Positions 41,039 to 51,896 are shown, counted from the stretch's first letter. The stretch is 53,712 nt of DNA from Trichomonas tenax (GCA_023091735.1 JALKBU010000263.1:1-53712); one strand, 5' to 3'. Made by a program: numbers and translations. Notes: a model not told the origin generated them from the sequence alone.

Positions 41039-42253
41039 CTAGATATATTTAATCATAAATTTGATTTCATTTGGAGGAACCATAAATTCAGCACAATCAA
41101 CTAAGAAATCGCTCAAAGGCTTATTAAGATTATCTTTTGTAGAAGGCTGCATCATTGGATAGTAAAGGAAACCTCCACTATATACAATTTTAACATTTGA
41201 ATAGCCTTTCTTTTGCTTCAATGTATCAATGAGATCCTGGACAGTGGCGTTTTTAGGAACTTCGATTTCTTCATGAGGTTCTGTCTCGCCACAAACCGTA
41301 CACTTTGCAACCCTGTCATACTTCTCATTGGGCATATAAATACCACAGATAGAAGAAATAGAAATCTTTTCGCAGTGTTGACCGCAATTGGTAATATACT
41401 TGATGGCCTCTGTTGTACACATTGAAGCAATGATAGCCTGTGTTGCTGCAATGGCAGGAATGATTCCCTTAATAACACCCTTAGCCATGAATGGAGTGAT
41501 TTCGCCTAATTTGAACCTCCTCGAATGCTCATTTGCGTGCTTGACAACATACTCAAGGTGCTCATCGTTGTCACCATCAAGCTTCTCATTGGGGTGCTCC
41601 TTAGGCCAAAGAGATTCCATGACCCAGGCAATGCAGTGCTCTGGCTGACGTGGATTTGTTGCAATTGTACAAAATTGGAATTGTGTTGGCTTAACGAATG
41701 CTGCTGATGTGCACTGTAAGCAGGCGTTTTCAAGAGGGCTCACGAACCTGCACTGACCTCTCCAGGACTCAGTTCCGCCATCGATATATGGAATGTATTG
41801 ATCGTACTGCTTTTTGATTTGTATGATTTTTTCATTGAGCCATAATCGCGCTTTTACGTTGTCAAGACCGCCAATAACAACATCAAATTGGCGATAAAAA
41901 TCTGTATCTAATTCCTGGATCCTGCATGTGTGATACTGGATATGGCAATCTGGAACTCTCCTCATGACAAACTTTGCAGCAACCTCTGATTTATATTTGC
42001 CGACATCATTTTCACGGAATAAGAATTGTCTGTTAAGATTTGAAATATCGATTGTATCCATGTCAATGACATCGATGTTCTTGATTCCTGACATAGCAAG
42101 GCACTTCAAAATTTCACATCCAAGTCCTCCTGCACCGATAACGAGAACGCGGCGGCTAACGAGATATTCGCGGCCTTCCTCTCCCTCGGCGAAGTACTCC
42201 CCGCAGTATGGGTCCCTCTGCGAGAGGAGAGCTTTGATTCCTTCTCCTATCAT
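41039..42253 (-). CDS. UBA3: NEDD8-activating enzyme E1 catalytic subunit, UBA3
   Basis: A 404-residue E1-type enzyme. The ATP-binding loop is G40-A-G-G-L-G45. The adenylation signature is D64-D66 with NLNRQFLF (about 72-79), and the substrate-side aspartate lies in GGLDN. The catalytic Cys is C195 in FCTIATNPRQPEHC, the UBA3-type thioester site. Zn-binding Cys pairs are C178-x2-C181 and CTVC near residue 318. The C-terminal ~80 residues form the ubiquitin-fold domain that receives the E2 (UBC12). It works with APPBP1/NAE1 to adenylate NEDD8 and pass it on for cullin neddylation. It is shorter than animal UBA3 (~460), mainly at the N terminus. A TGTCATGTAA element is about 57 nt upstream. The ATG at 42253 is the first in frame. 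Confidence 0.95.
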   Translation of the reverse strand: MIGEGIKALLSQRDPYCGEYFAEGEEGREYLVSRRVLVIGAGGLGCEILKCLAMSGIKNIDVIDMDTIDISNLNRQFLFRENDVGKYKSEVAAKFVMRRVPDCHIQYHTCRIQELDTDFYRQFDVVIGGLDNVKARLWLNEKIIQIKKQYDQYIPYIDGGTESWRGQCRFVSPLENACLQCTSAAFVKPTQFQFCTIATNPRQPEHCIAWVMESLWPKEHPNEKLDGDNDEHLEYVVKHANEHSRRFKLGEITPFMAKGVIKGIIPAIAATQAIIASMCTTEAIKYITNCGQHCEKISISSICGIYMPNEKYDRVAKCTVCGETEPHEEIEVPKNATVQDLIDTLKQKKGYSNVKIVYSGGFLYYPMMQPSTKDNLNKPLSDFLVDCAEFMVPPNEIKFMIKYI

Positions 42254-44662
42254 TATGTCACATTTTTTGGCATATTTATATTATAACATCTGTCAAATAA
42301 ACTATATTTTGTCATGTAAAATGCTTTGCTCAAATTACTCTCATCAATGCAGGAGATTACTATGCTCAAAATATTAATACGCATATAAGCTGTACTACTG
42401 ATTATCTATAATATTTATAAATTTGAATATATTTATTCCTGTGAATTAGGACTGAATTGAGGAATTATGTTGAAATTGACTCAAACTTAAACAATAAGTA
42501 CAGGATCCCTATTGCATCGTTTTTGAGCAATATGAAAGATCGGATATTGATTTTTAGAGAAAATAATACTTGAGCAGTTAAATTATTAATTCTTGATTTT
42601 TGCGGAAATTTTCTTCAAAATTAGAAAATGAGCAAAAAATTGGGTATATATTGATATTGAATCGACAAAAAGAATGGATTTTATGTAGGTGCTCTATCGC
42701 CTCACACAGATATATTCTCAACACACATCAATGATTTTTAAAATCAGATTCACACAATTAATAGAGGCACTTCCACTGCTATTCATTCGGAGACTTACTT
42801 GGTGGATAGTGGCTTTAATACAGGTCAATTTTGTAAAAAGAATAGAAGTTGAGATTTATTCTTTGTAATGAACGTCAACAAATCTATAAACAGTCATATG
42901 TCATCAATTTGGAGCGATTTAAAAGAATTTCGTGAATAATTGGTAAAATTAATTTTGATTCAAAAAATTGTTTGACATATATTTCTTCACCTATGAACTT
43001 TGCTTGGATTACGGTTGATTGATCCTGTTTCTGTATGCTGTAGCTTGCTGTATTTCATTGAAATTAAATATTCTTGAGGAACAGTTCAATAGGGCAAGGA
43101 TTCTCATTTTCTAGTGTAGCAATCACAAATTCCGTGATCTGTCAGACTTTGTGAGATAATTTCGAAATTTTTGTTCATTATTGTAAAATGGCTGAGAAAC
43201 TAATTGCGTAATCATTTTTCATCATCTAAATTATGTTCCTATTTGATCGAAACGGTTTATTCCCTAATTAATTAATGGAAATGAAATAATCGGCATTGAT
43301 TGCTTGACAATAAATGAAATATGTAGAGATCATGTTCAGAAATGCATTATCATGTTTTATGTTTCGAGGAACGCTTCAACAATTTCGAAATATATATAAT
43401 ATTATCTCGATAAAATGATCATGAATTTGGATTTATAATCAGATGTAGCAAGATAAGATAATTTGATGATCAATAATGATTAAATTCGATATTTTTATTG
43501 ATTTGTGATTTTAAAGGATTTCAGCATACGATGGAGAATCTGATTACATAATGCAAATTCACCAAATTTAATTTAAAAAATTAATTTTGATTTTATGTTG
43601 ATTTTTAATTGCTGGAATCCAATCGATACCAATTGTGGCCTATTTCAAATATGTTGGCACCTAAAGTTGCTTTTAATAGGCAGTTTTGAGTGAAGAACAG
43701 AAGGAGAAAAATTCTAATGACCTTTATAAAAGTGACAAAATTGAATGATGAATGTAAAAAAGGCAACAAAATTGAATGAGATATGTAAAAACGTGACAGT
43801 CAAAAATTCAAAGTGTATTAGCAATTGTTTTAGAAATAAATGCTGATGACAGTCCATACATCACCTCACGATATCTCTTTCAATGTCCAAATTTTCTTCT
43901 CTAAAACTGTATTAAAATGGGTGCATCGGTCCTTTTCCTTATCGTTCGGGCATCAGTCCTTTTTTTGTAAAATGAAAATTTCCGTACGTTAAGGACCCCA
44001 TTTAGTAGAAAGCATGCTCTGAGTGAATTGGATATGGCCAATTCTAGAACTCACCCATGCGATAGTGGTTGTATAGGATGAAATGCATTTCATGTCATAA
44101 ATAGAAATGAAAATATCGACATTTCAAGAAATCATTTCAAATCTTATAGCAATGATTCAAGAAGATCATGCAAACGTAGGGGCGATAAAAATCAAGGAAT
44201 TTATACAAAATTGAAGAAAATAGAAGTGTATATTGATTCCATTTTTTTGGGATTTAGCGACCAAAATTGGTGGATTTAGAATTTCATATATATGCGATAT
44301 ATACAGATGCCTTTAGTTACCCGACCAAACAGTTAGAGGCACTTTTTGTAATAATTTTTTTGACATTTATCGTCTATGTATGACTGCAATAGCGTTAACA
44401 ATCTTATATTAAATTTTTAAAATTGAAATTTGTATAGTTTGGATTGATTTTTATCTCTGCCTTCCATTTTTGGTTATATTCTTGGTCAATCAAGCTTAAG
44501 CTATTCAATTGCACTCAACTGGACGGAACTATCTTGTAAAGAAAAGTGTCAAAACGCCTTTTCATTTTAAATAATATTGTTTTACATATAATAATATTAT
44601 AATTATTCCATATAATAAAATTATTGCAAAATCAATGACTTTTATTTGATTTTCTTATTTTC
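42254..44662. other. long AT-rich spacer with a 31-bp imperfect repeat
   Basis: About 2.4 kb without a supported gene. At about 43733-43793 a unit of about 31 bp (ACAAAATTGAATGA...TGTAAAAA) occurs twice in tandem, next to AAAACGTGACAG. A GCATC(G/A)GTCCTTTT motif occurs twice near 43923-43963. Otherwise nothing recognised. Confidence 0.45.
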
Positions 44663-44774
44663 AAAATCAAATATCTTTGACTATTGACATGTTATTTCTC
44701 CATATCACCAAACACATATTTGCATTTGAGGAAATGAATAAGAAATATGTCAATTGTCAAAGATATTCGATCTT
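44663..44774. ncRNA. array 3 hairpin E' (pre-miRNA-like)
   Basis: From AAAATCAAATATCTTTGAC (44663) against the arm ending CGATCTT (44774): about 29 pairs with one mismatch and a few wobbles. Same family as E (20137-20246). Confidence 0.7.
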
Positions 44775-44881
44775 GATAAATTATTAATAGCTATACTTCA
44801 TTATGTAGGCTATACATCAAATATCCGGGAGCTGTAGATGTAATTTCCGTGTTTGCTTGTGCCTGATGTTAATAATTTATC
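44775..44881. ncRNA. array 3 hairpin F' (pre-miRNA-like, weak interior)
   Basis: A perfect outer stem of 13 bp (GATAAATTATTAA 44775-44787 with 44869-44881). The interior pairs only partly. Aligns in inverted orientation with 20030-20130. Confidence 0.55.
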
Positions 44882-44886
44882 CAATA

Positions 44887-44994
44887 TTAATAAATACCAT
44901 CAAAAATAATCAATTTCTAGCACAATCTCTACAGAGCATCGAATATCTGGAGAAGTTGTGCCAGAAATTGATCATTTTTGAAAGTATTTATTAA
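44887..44994. ncRNA. array 3 hairpin D' (pre-miRNA-like)
   Basis: A stem of about 44 positions (from 44887 against the arm ending 44994) with about six non-pairs. TCAATTTCT core as in D. The pair C44921-G44960 replaces U19950-A19989 of D, a compensatory change. Confidence 0.8.
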
Positions 44995-45019
44995 CGGAGA
45001 ATAATAAATCGTAAATTGC

Positions 45020-45090
45020 TTTAGCTGTCTAATAGCATGACAAACGTGTACTCACAAGCTATCTGTTTATCGTGCTATTAGACAGCTAAA
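45020..45090. ncRNA. array 3 hairpin C' (pre-miRNA-like)
   Basis: A 26-position stem (45020-45045 with 45065-45090) with one C-A mismatch. Loop 19 nt. Differs from C at several stem positions, but pairing is kept on both arms (for example C45025-G45085 against U19825-A19885). Confidence 0.82.
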
Positions 45091-45132
45091 TCAAATAATG
45101 TAAATCGATGAATGAAATATTTCGATTCATAG

Positions 45133-45203
45133 CATTTTCTGCGAGTCTCTGACATTGCTAGGCCATCCTCTGTCTTAGCAACCTCAGAGACCCATAGAAA
45201 ATG
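45133..45203. ncRNA. array 3 hairpin B' (pre-miRNA-like)
   Basis: 28 positions (CATTTTCT... from 45133 against the arm ending 45203) with four mismatches. Same family as B. Confidence 0.72.
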
Positions 45204-45252
45204 TTGAATTGTAAAATGAAATCGAATCAGAACGCTCTGAGCGAATTTCGAT

Positions 45253-45325
45253 GGCACCAACAGTCAACAAGCCATGGGATACGATGAACAGATTCGTATC
45301 CAATGGCTTGTTGACTGTTGGTTCC
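45253..45325. ncRNA. array 3 hairpin A' (pre-miRNA-like)
   Basis: A 32-position stem (45253-45284 with 45294-45325) with two mismatches, CCAACAGTCAACAAGCCAT core. Loop 9 nt. Same family as A, but the loop is unrelated. Confidence 0.82.
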
Positions 45326-45756
45326 TTGATAATGATGTAATTGCGAGAATATCGAAGAAGTTGTGAATTTTATAACGATACATTTACTAGTTCTTCACTG
45401 GCTGGAGGAATATTCCATTAGTTTTGGAATACCCAAAGTAATTACTCAGTTGATTATTCTATATAATTCCACATTAAAGATGTATGAATGACAATTTTTG
45501 ATATAACAATCGTCACTTTTTTAAATCCTCTTAAATAATATCGATTTTTCGGAATACTGAAATGATTTTGGAGCTCAATAATATTCGTATACACCATAGT
45601 GGCACATTTCGATATTTATAATTATCTTCTAAATTTCATTTTTTTCATGATTCCTTGAATTGTTTTTGATAAAAGCTTAGATTCTTTCAAAATATCGAGA
45701 TATACATTAATTACTACTTGATGCAAATGTGACAATTGATATATAGATATGATTGT
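45326..45756. other. right flank of hairpin array 3
   Basis: 45326-45420 aligns with the reverse complement of the left flank of array 2 (ACTAGTTCTTCACTG block). The rest is AT-rich spacer. Confidence 0.55.
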
Positions 45757-46422
45757 TCATGATTTCATGATGTTTTCGCGATGCTGAAAATACTTGATAA
45801 TTCGTTTGATCAAATCATCATCAAGTTCTGGGGGCTTTTCGCCCATCATTTCCATTATCAAACTAGGAATGTTGCTTAATATTGTTCCATCGAGGGAATT
45901 ATAATTTACCTTTCCTTTGTTCGATACCATGTAAATTAATCTTCCGAGATCAAAAATATCTTTCTTTCTAAAATCAATCATTTTCTCATTGACTAGTGGA
46001 GGTACTCGAAGTTCGAAATCGCTGTATACAGAATATTCACTAAGATTTCCATAATAAAATCCATATTCATGAATTCTTTGCAATTTTGATGCTAATTTAT
46101 GGAATCCTTCCAATATTTGCTCGAATGTCAGTTCATTCATTATTATAGCATCAAACAAAGACTTTCTCTTTTCAGATTCAATAACTTTAAATTCCTTATA
46201 AAAGCTACCAATATTTTGTGCTCTAATCGATTCAAATGAGTGAATTCTATGATTCAGTTGAATCTCAACGAAAGAAAACAATCTATAATGTTTGATAATG
46301 AATTTCAAGCGTTGTGCAAAGACCTGACTCATGCCACACTCCCTCACAGCCCTCAGATCGTATTTTATCTCTCGAAACGATTTCAATGGATTCCTTTGAT
46401 GTATTGTCATCATTTTTAGCAA
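45757..46422 (-). CDS. truncated kinase-like (pseudokinase) protein
   Basis: A 221-residue protein whose second half follows the C-lobe of a protein kinase: LASKLQRIHEYGFYYGNLSEYSVY at the catalytic-loop position and KKDIFDLGRLIYMVSN at the helix-F position (normally DVWSLG). The catalytic HRD...N is replaced by YYG-N, no DFG is present, and there is no recognisable Gly-loop or ATP-anchoring Lys in the N-terminal half. It cannot be an active kinase as it stands. It may be a scaffold-type pseudokinase or the remnant of a larger gene. The frame is clean and the composition is coding-like. Two ATGs are close together (46422, 46413). Confidence 0.55.
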   Translation of the reverse strand: MLKMMTIHQRNPLKSFREIKYDLRAVRECGMSQVFAQRLKFIIKHYRLFSFVEIQLNHRIHSFESIRAQNIGSFYKEFKVIESEKRKSLFDAIIMNELTFEQILEGFHKLASKLQRIHEYGFYYGNLSEYSVYSDFELRVPPLVNEKMIDFRKKDIFDLGRLIYMVSNKGKVNYNSLDGTILSNIPSLIMEMMGEKPPELDDDLIKRIIKYFQHRENIMKS

Positions 46423-47504
46423 AATATTTTAAACGTCTATTACTTTATCAATATAAATCATGAAACAATCAGGAAACAGTATATAGTGGTGATTGACAAG
46501 GTCAAATTTGATCAAAAGCAAATATTTAAAAAGCTTATTTCAAAAATCATTTTTAGAGATGATGGATATATTAAACATAAAATAGATGTTATGTAAATGT
46601 TGAAATGAATAGTGATTTTGATGGATGATTGAACATTAATGGAAAAATTATATCATATGTAGAACCGCACGAAATACTTTAAATATAAACTATATAGGTC
46701 TATGAGAACCTATTGATCGATTAAGAGAATACAGAAGCTTCATTTTCAATACCCATTTAAATTAAGGCCATTTTCCATAATTGCGCATGAATTCTACTGT
46801 CACATCAGGCAAATATCAAGGTTTTATAGTCAAAAAGGCCCAAGATTCACTTTCAGAAGATTTATCCTCATTCTCAAATATTTCTATGTGTTTTTCTGTT
46901 ACAGAGGGTAGACACTGGCTCTCAATTTCATCAGGAGGGGTTTACAAAGTTAAAAATATTTTCGAATAATATTAATCTATATCCAATATCATGCCAAATC
47001 ATTATAAAATTTTAAGAGAGTGCATTGAAATTTTCTTTTGAGAGATCAAGACAAAATGGTCGAAATTTTGCGATTTTAAGCTGAGAATTGCTATCTGTAT
47101 GACCTAAAAATGCATAAGAAATATCAAAAATCTGAAAATGAGAGAGAGAGAAAAAATTAGATTTAAAGTAAAAAGAATACTAAAGTTTAATGTTTAGTCG
47201 ACACAAATTACAAATTAAACGCGAACGAAGTCAAAAGGATTGAGACATAATTTCTGGGATATCATGATTCCATTCGATTTACTGTAAGAAGCTAGAAAAT
47301 CAGCTGTTTTGATGGTACTTTTTGGGTGATGAAATTATTTCTTTCGTTGAAAAACGAGAAACGGGAGAGTTCTTTGCTGTAGGACAGAAAGCAGAGTGCG
47401 TGATTGTGGAAGGGACGAGGATGGTTAGAACATCATCAAAGACAAACTTTCTCTCCCTCCATATGTATTTTATGTATCATCTTGTAAAGTATTCAATTCA
47501 TGCT
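46423..47504. other. spacer with one small coding-like frame
   Basis: The frame from the ATG at 46787 to 46969 (about 60 codons, STVTSGKYQGFIVKKAQDS...) has coding-like composition but no recognised family, and may be an exon-like scrap of a lost gene. A GA microsatellite lies at about 47140-47153. Nothing else seen. Confidence 0.3.
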
Positions 47505-47640
47505 ACTTTTTCCCTTCCAATAGAAATTATTACATGAAATTTTGATTGTGATATTGGTTTTTAAACCTTACTGCTAATAAATATTATTCATTTTTATATA
47601 GCATCCATATTTTCGATATACTTATAAAGAGATTTTATGG
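47505..47640. repeat. dispersed repeat, inverted partner of 117-256
   Basis: Reverse complement of the window-start repeat, with TTGGAAGGGAAAAA at one end and CTTTATAAG near the other. Homology stops right where the foldback element begins. Confidence 0.75.
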
Positions 47641-47646
47641 ACGCTT

Positions 47647-48005
47647 TTTGCCACGGCATCTCAGGGCGTCCCCACTGTAAACTATTCAATTTTGAATGGT
47701 TTATGGCGTCCCCGACGAAATTTTTTTGACGTTTCATGTTCCCAAATGAACGACAAATGCGGAAAATTTTCGATGTGTTTTCGGGGGGTGCATCCCCCGC
47801 TTATTAAAAATGAGAGTTGGCGAAGCTTAACAACACTTGCATGAAGCACAATGACTGAAGAGAGCACTTCTTGTTGGGGTTTTTCGTCGGGGACACTGAA
47901 GTTGATTTGGAGACGCGAAGTCTTGAAAAAATTTAGTCGGGACCCCTGTAAACCATTCAAAATTGAATGGTTTACAGCAGGGACGCCCTGAGATGCCGTG
48001 GCAAA
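47647..48005. mobile_element. MITE-like foldback element, ~359 bp
   Basis: Terminal inverted repeats of about 80 bp start TTTGCCACGGCATCTCAGGG at both ends. Inside each TIR there is a second palindrome, GTAAAC(C/T)ATTCAA-TT-TTGAATGGTTTA(C/T), so each end can form its own hairpin. The interior (GGGGGTGCATCCCCC and so on) has no reading frame. Much more GC than its surroundings. No clear target-site duplication was found. Confidence 0.75.
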
Positions 48006-48220
48006 CCAACACCTAAAAAAAAAGGGAAAGAAAGAACTGACTTAGAAAAAAGACCAAAAAAGTCATAAAGATATTCGTCTGTAGGGATGTTGTTTTGATA
48101 TCCGATTGAACAAATTAAATCAATGCGATTAGTTTCTATTGAGATTTGCTGAACTATTTCGATTATTTACATGTCAAAATTATATATAGGGGATAAATTT
48201 TAAAAAAAGGGGTTAGCAAA

Positions 48221-50170
48221 ATGATGATGAAAATTCCAAAGTTCAGATGGTGGCTATCGATTTTATCAACATATATAACCGTTTTGATGGTCGTTGGAAT
48301 CATCTGCATTCCTTTCACACTAAGTCACATTATAAAAACGTCCCCATTTGTATCTAACAATCCTAAATCTTCATTTAACGAAAATGAAGATCCAACACTT
48401 ATCCTGCAGTATTCCGATATCCATGTCAATCACATGAAAGACAAAAATAACGCAATATTTAGAAAAGCTGTCGATTATGGAGTCGAAATTCATCCAGATC
48501 TTTATTTATTTACTGGTGACCTCGCAGACAACTTCCCTGGCCTTAAATATCCGAAATATCCAACACAGCAGCCAGAAGATTGGAAAATTTATAGAAATAT
48601 AACGATAAATGTTCCTAAAGAAGATTTATTCGAAATTGCTGGTAACCATGATGAATATGCCGTGTTTTCATTTGATTCAAAGTCTCATAACTTCATTAAC
48701 TCCATCAAAGCAAATATTACAAATTATGAAGATTTTCAACTTTACAACAGGACAGTTTCTGCTGATGGTTACACTATCCACATCATTGGCGTGAATCCTT
48801 TTGTGTTTCCATCAGCTCACGCGCCTTTTGTTTATTGGCCACGTCCATCGAAGTCATTATTGGACAGAATCGAGAATTTACTTGACCAAATTCCAGAATC
48901 CGATGAAGTTCTTCTGACCTCACATTATCCTCTCAAGACTTATCTCGGATACACGAAGTCATCGAAAGGAAAAACATTTGTTGATTTAATGTCATCAGGA
49001 AAGGTCCATTACTATATTTCTGGTCACCTTCATCCTGAAAAACCACGAATATTGCACATGCCTAATGTTATTGAGGTCGTTGCCGCTGATTTAGCATATC
49101 ATAATGGAATTGGAGGAATAACATTCGATAACAGGAGATTTGTTTATCACAACATCAATGCAACGAATCCAAAGAAGTCATTCGTGACATATCCAGTTCC
49201 AACAGAACAACTTACAAATCATCAAATATTTAATCAAGAAGGAATTCCTATCAGAGTTATCTCTTACCAAGAAAACGTTCCAAATATTCATGTTTCAGGT
49301 GCTGTCGAAGGAGATATGAAATGCACAAAGCGTGAAAAAGGATTTTATCTTTGCATGCTCGAAAACAATTTAAAGTTTGGAACATACAAAATTACATTCA
49401 GTGGAGACTTAGTTGAGACTGTAGAGTTCACTATCGCAAACAAGTCTTCATTATATAGAGAACACGACTACAGAATATGGATTGATTATCACGATGAATA
49501 TACATTCCAATTCATTGTTTTGTTTGTCTTTTTGTTGTTCATTTTCTTCCCACTTCCTCAGTCTCAATTCTCGCAGACAATCATCAGCCATCTTCGCGGC
49601 CAGGAGTCTTTGATCACTATCCAAACTTACATCATCCTTCTCTTATTCGGAGGATTCATTTATCTTCGCTTTAGAATCCAGAGACTTGCAAACTGGCTCA
49701 AGTATATACTGATGATCGCTCTCGTTTATCCTTTGCTTCTTCCAATCGCTTTCATGGAGATCGAAGGGCACTTCGGATTCATCTGGATGTGGGGATACGT
49801 TTGCGGCGGAAAGCATTATTATTCTCCATGGGGACAGTTCGATATTGTCTTCTTCTATTTGACGTCATTGCTTCCGATTGCTTTGTTCGCGGCTTCCGTT
49901 TCATTATCTTATCCATTCACTTTTTATGCTTTCATTCCTGTTATTGTTGACATTATTGCTTGCATCGGAGGACTCGCTGGCGAAATATGGCTCGTTAACA
50001 GATTTATCTATGAATCTGTTGGTTTCGTTTACGCTCTTTTGTCTCCTGTATATGTCATCATTCCGATTGTTTTGTATGCATCAATCATTGTATGGCGTGT
50101 GATGATGGCTTTCAAGAGTGAACAGGTGGAATTTTCGACAACAAAGGAATCATTGTTCCTATCAACATGA
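48221..50170 (+). CDS. TMEM62-like membrane metallophosphoesterase
   Basis: A 649-residue protein. One N-terminal membrane segment (about 13-35) is followed by a calcineurin-like phosphoesterase domain: D66-x-H68 (SDIHVN), G99-D100 (FTGDLAD), G-N142-H143-D144 (AGNHDEY), SHYP (about residue 234) and GHLH (about 270). All five metal-site motifs are present, so the dinuclear metal centre should be intact. A beta-rich segment follows, then about six membrane helices (about 428-620), the arrangement of TMEM62-like proteins. The catalytic domain would be lumenal or extracellular. The natural substrate is not established for the family. A TTACATGTCA motif is 45 nt before the ATG. A MITE-like element ends about 215 bp upstream. 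Confidence 0.88.
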   Translation: MMMKIPKFRWWLSILSTYITVLMVVGIICIPFTLSHIIKTSPFVSNNPKSSFNENEDPTLILQYSDIHVNHMKDKNNAIFRKAVDYGVEIHPDLYLFTGDLADNFPGLKYPKYPTQQPEDWKIYRNITINVPKEDLFEIAGNHDEYAVFSFDSKSHNFINSIKANITNYEDFQLYNRTVSADGYTIHIIGVNPFVFPSAHAPFVYWPRPSKSLLDRIENLLDQIPESDEVLLTSHYPLKTYLGYTKSSKGKTFVDLMSSGKVHYYISGHLHPEKPRILHMPNVIEVVAADLAYHNGIGGITFDNRRFVYHNINATNPKKSFVTYPVPTEQLTNHQIFNQEGIPIRVISYQENVPNIHVSGAVEGDMKCTKREKGFYLCMLENNLKFGTYKITFSGDLVETVEFTIANKSSLYREHDYRIWIDYHDEYTFQFIVLFVFLLFIFFPLPQSQFSQTIISHLRGQESLITIQTYIILLLFGGFIYLRFRIQRLANWLKYILMIALVYPLLLPIAFMEIEGHFGFIWMWGYVCGGKHYYSPWGQFDIVFFYLTSLLPIALFAASVSLSYPFTFYAFIPVIVDIIACIGGLAGEIWLVNRFIYESVGFVYALLSPVYVIIPIVLYASIIVWRVMMAFKSEQVEFSTTKESLFLST

Positions 50171-50917
50171 AATTTATAGATTGATAAAGACTTAGTCTAC
50201 AAATATTTGTATTTTTTCTTCCAGATTTTTCCTGCAGTTTTCGCGTATTTACTTCTACATCTTCCTTTATTTTAAGGTGGTGCCGTCACTTTTTAGACCC
50301 CCTTGCCAATATTAACATGTTTTGCATCACAATTAATATTTAGTATAATTCATTTCTCGCATCGGATCTAACACATCTTTACTGCCCAAGAATCACCCTG
50401 CGTAATCGTATGATTATGTACTCCTAAAAGCATATCAAAGACGTTGATCCAAGCAAAATCCCTTCAACAGGTTTTTTTTGTCAATTTCAACTCCTGATTT
50501 CTTTTGTTTCGATATTATGAAATAAATAGCATTTAATATTATCGCTGGTGCAAGAAGAACACAAATAACAATCAATGCGATCTCTGCATATCTTGTTTGT
50601 TCATCAGAACCTGCTGTTTTATGATGATTTTACATGACATAAGATTCAATTTACATGTCATATTTTAAAAATGCTCGGATTATATTTTCGAACTTTTTGG
50701 AGCAGAAGGTTTTGATTAATACAGAAATGCAATATAACGAGGGGAGATGCATCGTGGTTATTAGTAGAGTTTGGGGGAAGAAGGATAATCAAATATTTTC
50801 GTTTACATTTTAAACCAAAAATCAAATATTTTAGCCGACTAAAACAGAATCCAACTGTAAATTCAAAATGGTGATAATTTAACATCATAAGAGCTCTTTA
50901 ATGAATTTTAATATAAA
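50171..50917. other. spacer
   Basis: About 0.75 kb. It holds TTACATGACA/TTACATGTCA motifs near 50627-50660 and no supported gene. Confidence 0.45.
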
Positions 50918-50989
50918 GGGTGCATAGCTCAGTGGTAGAGCGCAACATTTGCATTGTTGAGGCCGAGGATTCGATCTCCCCTGCATCCA
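50918..50989 (+). tRNA. tRNA-Ala (anticodon UGC)
   Basis: A 72-nt cloverleaf. Acceptor GGGTGCA/TGCATCC (one G-T pair), D-arm GCTC-AGTGGTA-GAGC, anticodon arm CAACA-TTTGCAT-TGTTG with TGC, T-arm GAGGA-TTCGATC-TCCCC (one mismatch), discriminator A. A T7 run at 50991-50997 follows as the Pol III terminator. No intron. Confidence 0.95.
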
Positions 50990-51896
50990 GTTTTTTTCTT
51001 TCAACGTTGATTTAGAATTTTTAAATTAAGGAATAATCATAGAAAACCTTCTGCTGATTGATTTCCATGGATAATTAAACTCTGGACTGGATTTAATAAA
51101 AATGAAATCAGCAACAATTGGAAATATTGATAATGTAATATAACACTACACTAGAAAACATGCATTTCGATTATTGGTGGGATATTAGTGTCCTTGTTCA
51201 ACATTTTGATGTGTAATGAAATACTATTGATAGCTTTGTACATCAAGTGACAAAGCAAAAATATATGGATTTAGTTGTGTTATGCACAATAATTCTCGGT
51301 TAAAGATTAATTTGATTCAATATCTGACGCATTTGATGATTAACCGAGTGAGATCGCACTCGCAGAGGCACTCTACATTATGCTGTGCTGCTCCTGTCCT
51401 GTTCTGATGCAGTTCTATTCAATAAACCAGCTCATTTTATGGACATGTGTGATCTATAGCACAGCAAAACAATACCATTGGAGTTTTTATGAGATCCAGT
51501 CAACAAGCTCGTTCTTTTCAGCTCCAAATTTGAAAAAATTTGATCCTTATATTATTGGCAATAATCTATAGTACATCAACGCTATAAAAGGTCTATTTTT
51601 TCATTTTACAATCACTAACAAGCTCAATTCTTTATATTGCAAATTGAGAGAAATTGAATATAAAAAATGGCGCATAATCTATGATATGGCGATAATATAT
51701 TGACGAATTGATGGTGATTTGCCATGGCTAGAGGTCTTGAATCGATGTTTTCTGATTTCAAAAAAAAATTTTTGAACGAATATCAAAATTTTCAATAAAA
51801 TTAGGTCAAAAAGTCTATAAAAAGACGAAAAATGGAATAAAAATGAAAAATTTTGGATGAAAAAACGATAGAAGTAAAAAAACAATCAAAGTGACT
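50990..51896. other. spacer with one isolated short hairpin
   Basis: About 0.9 kb before the transaldolase gene. At about 51296-51349 CTCGGTTAA pairs with TTAACCGAG and a few more positions; it is shorter and weaker than the array hairpins. No gene recognised. Confidence 0.4.
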
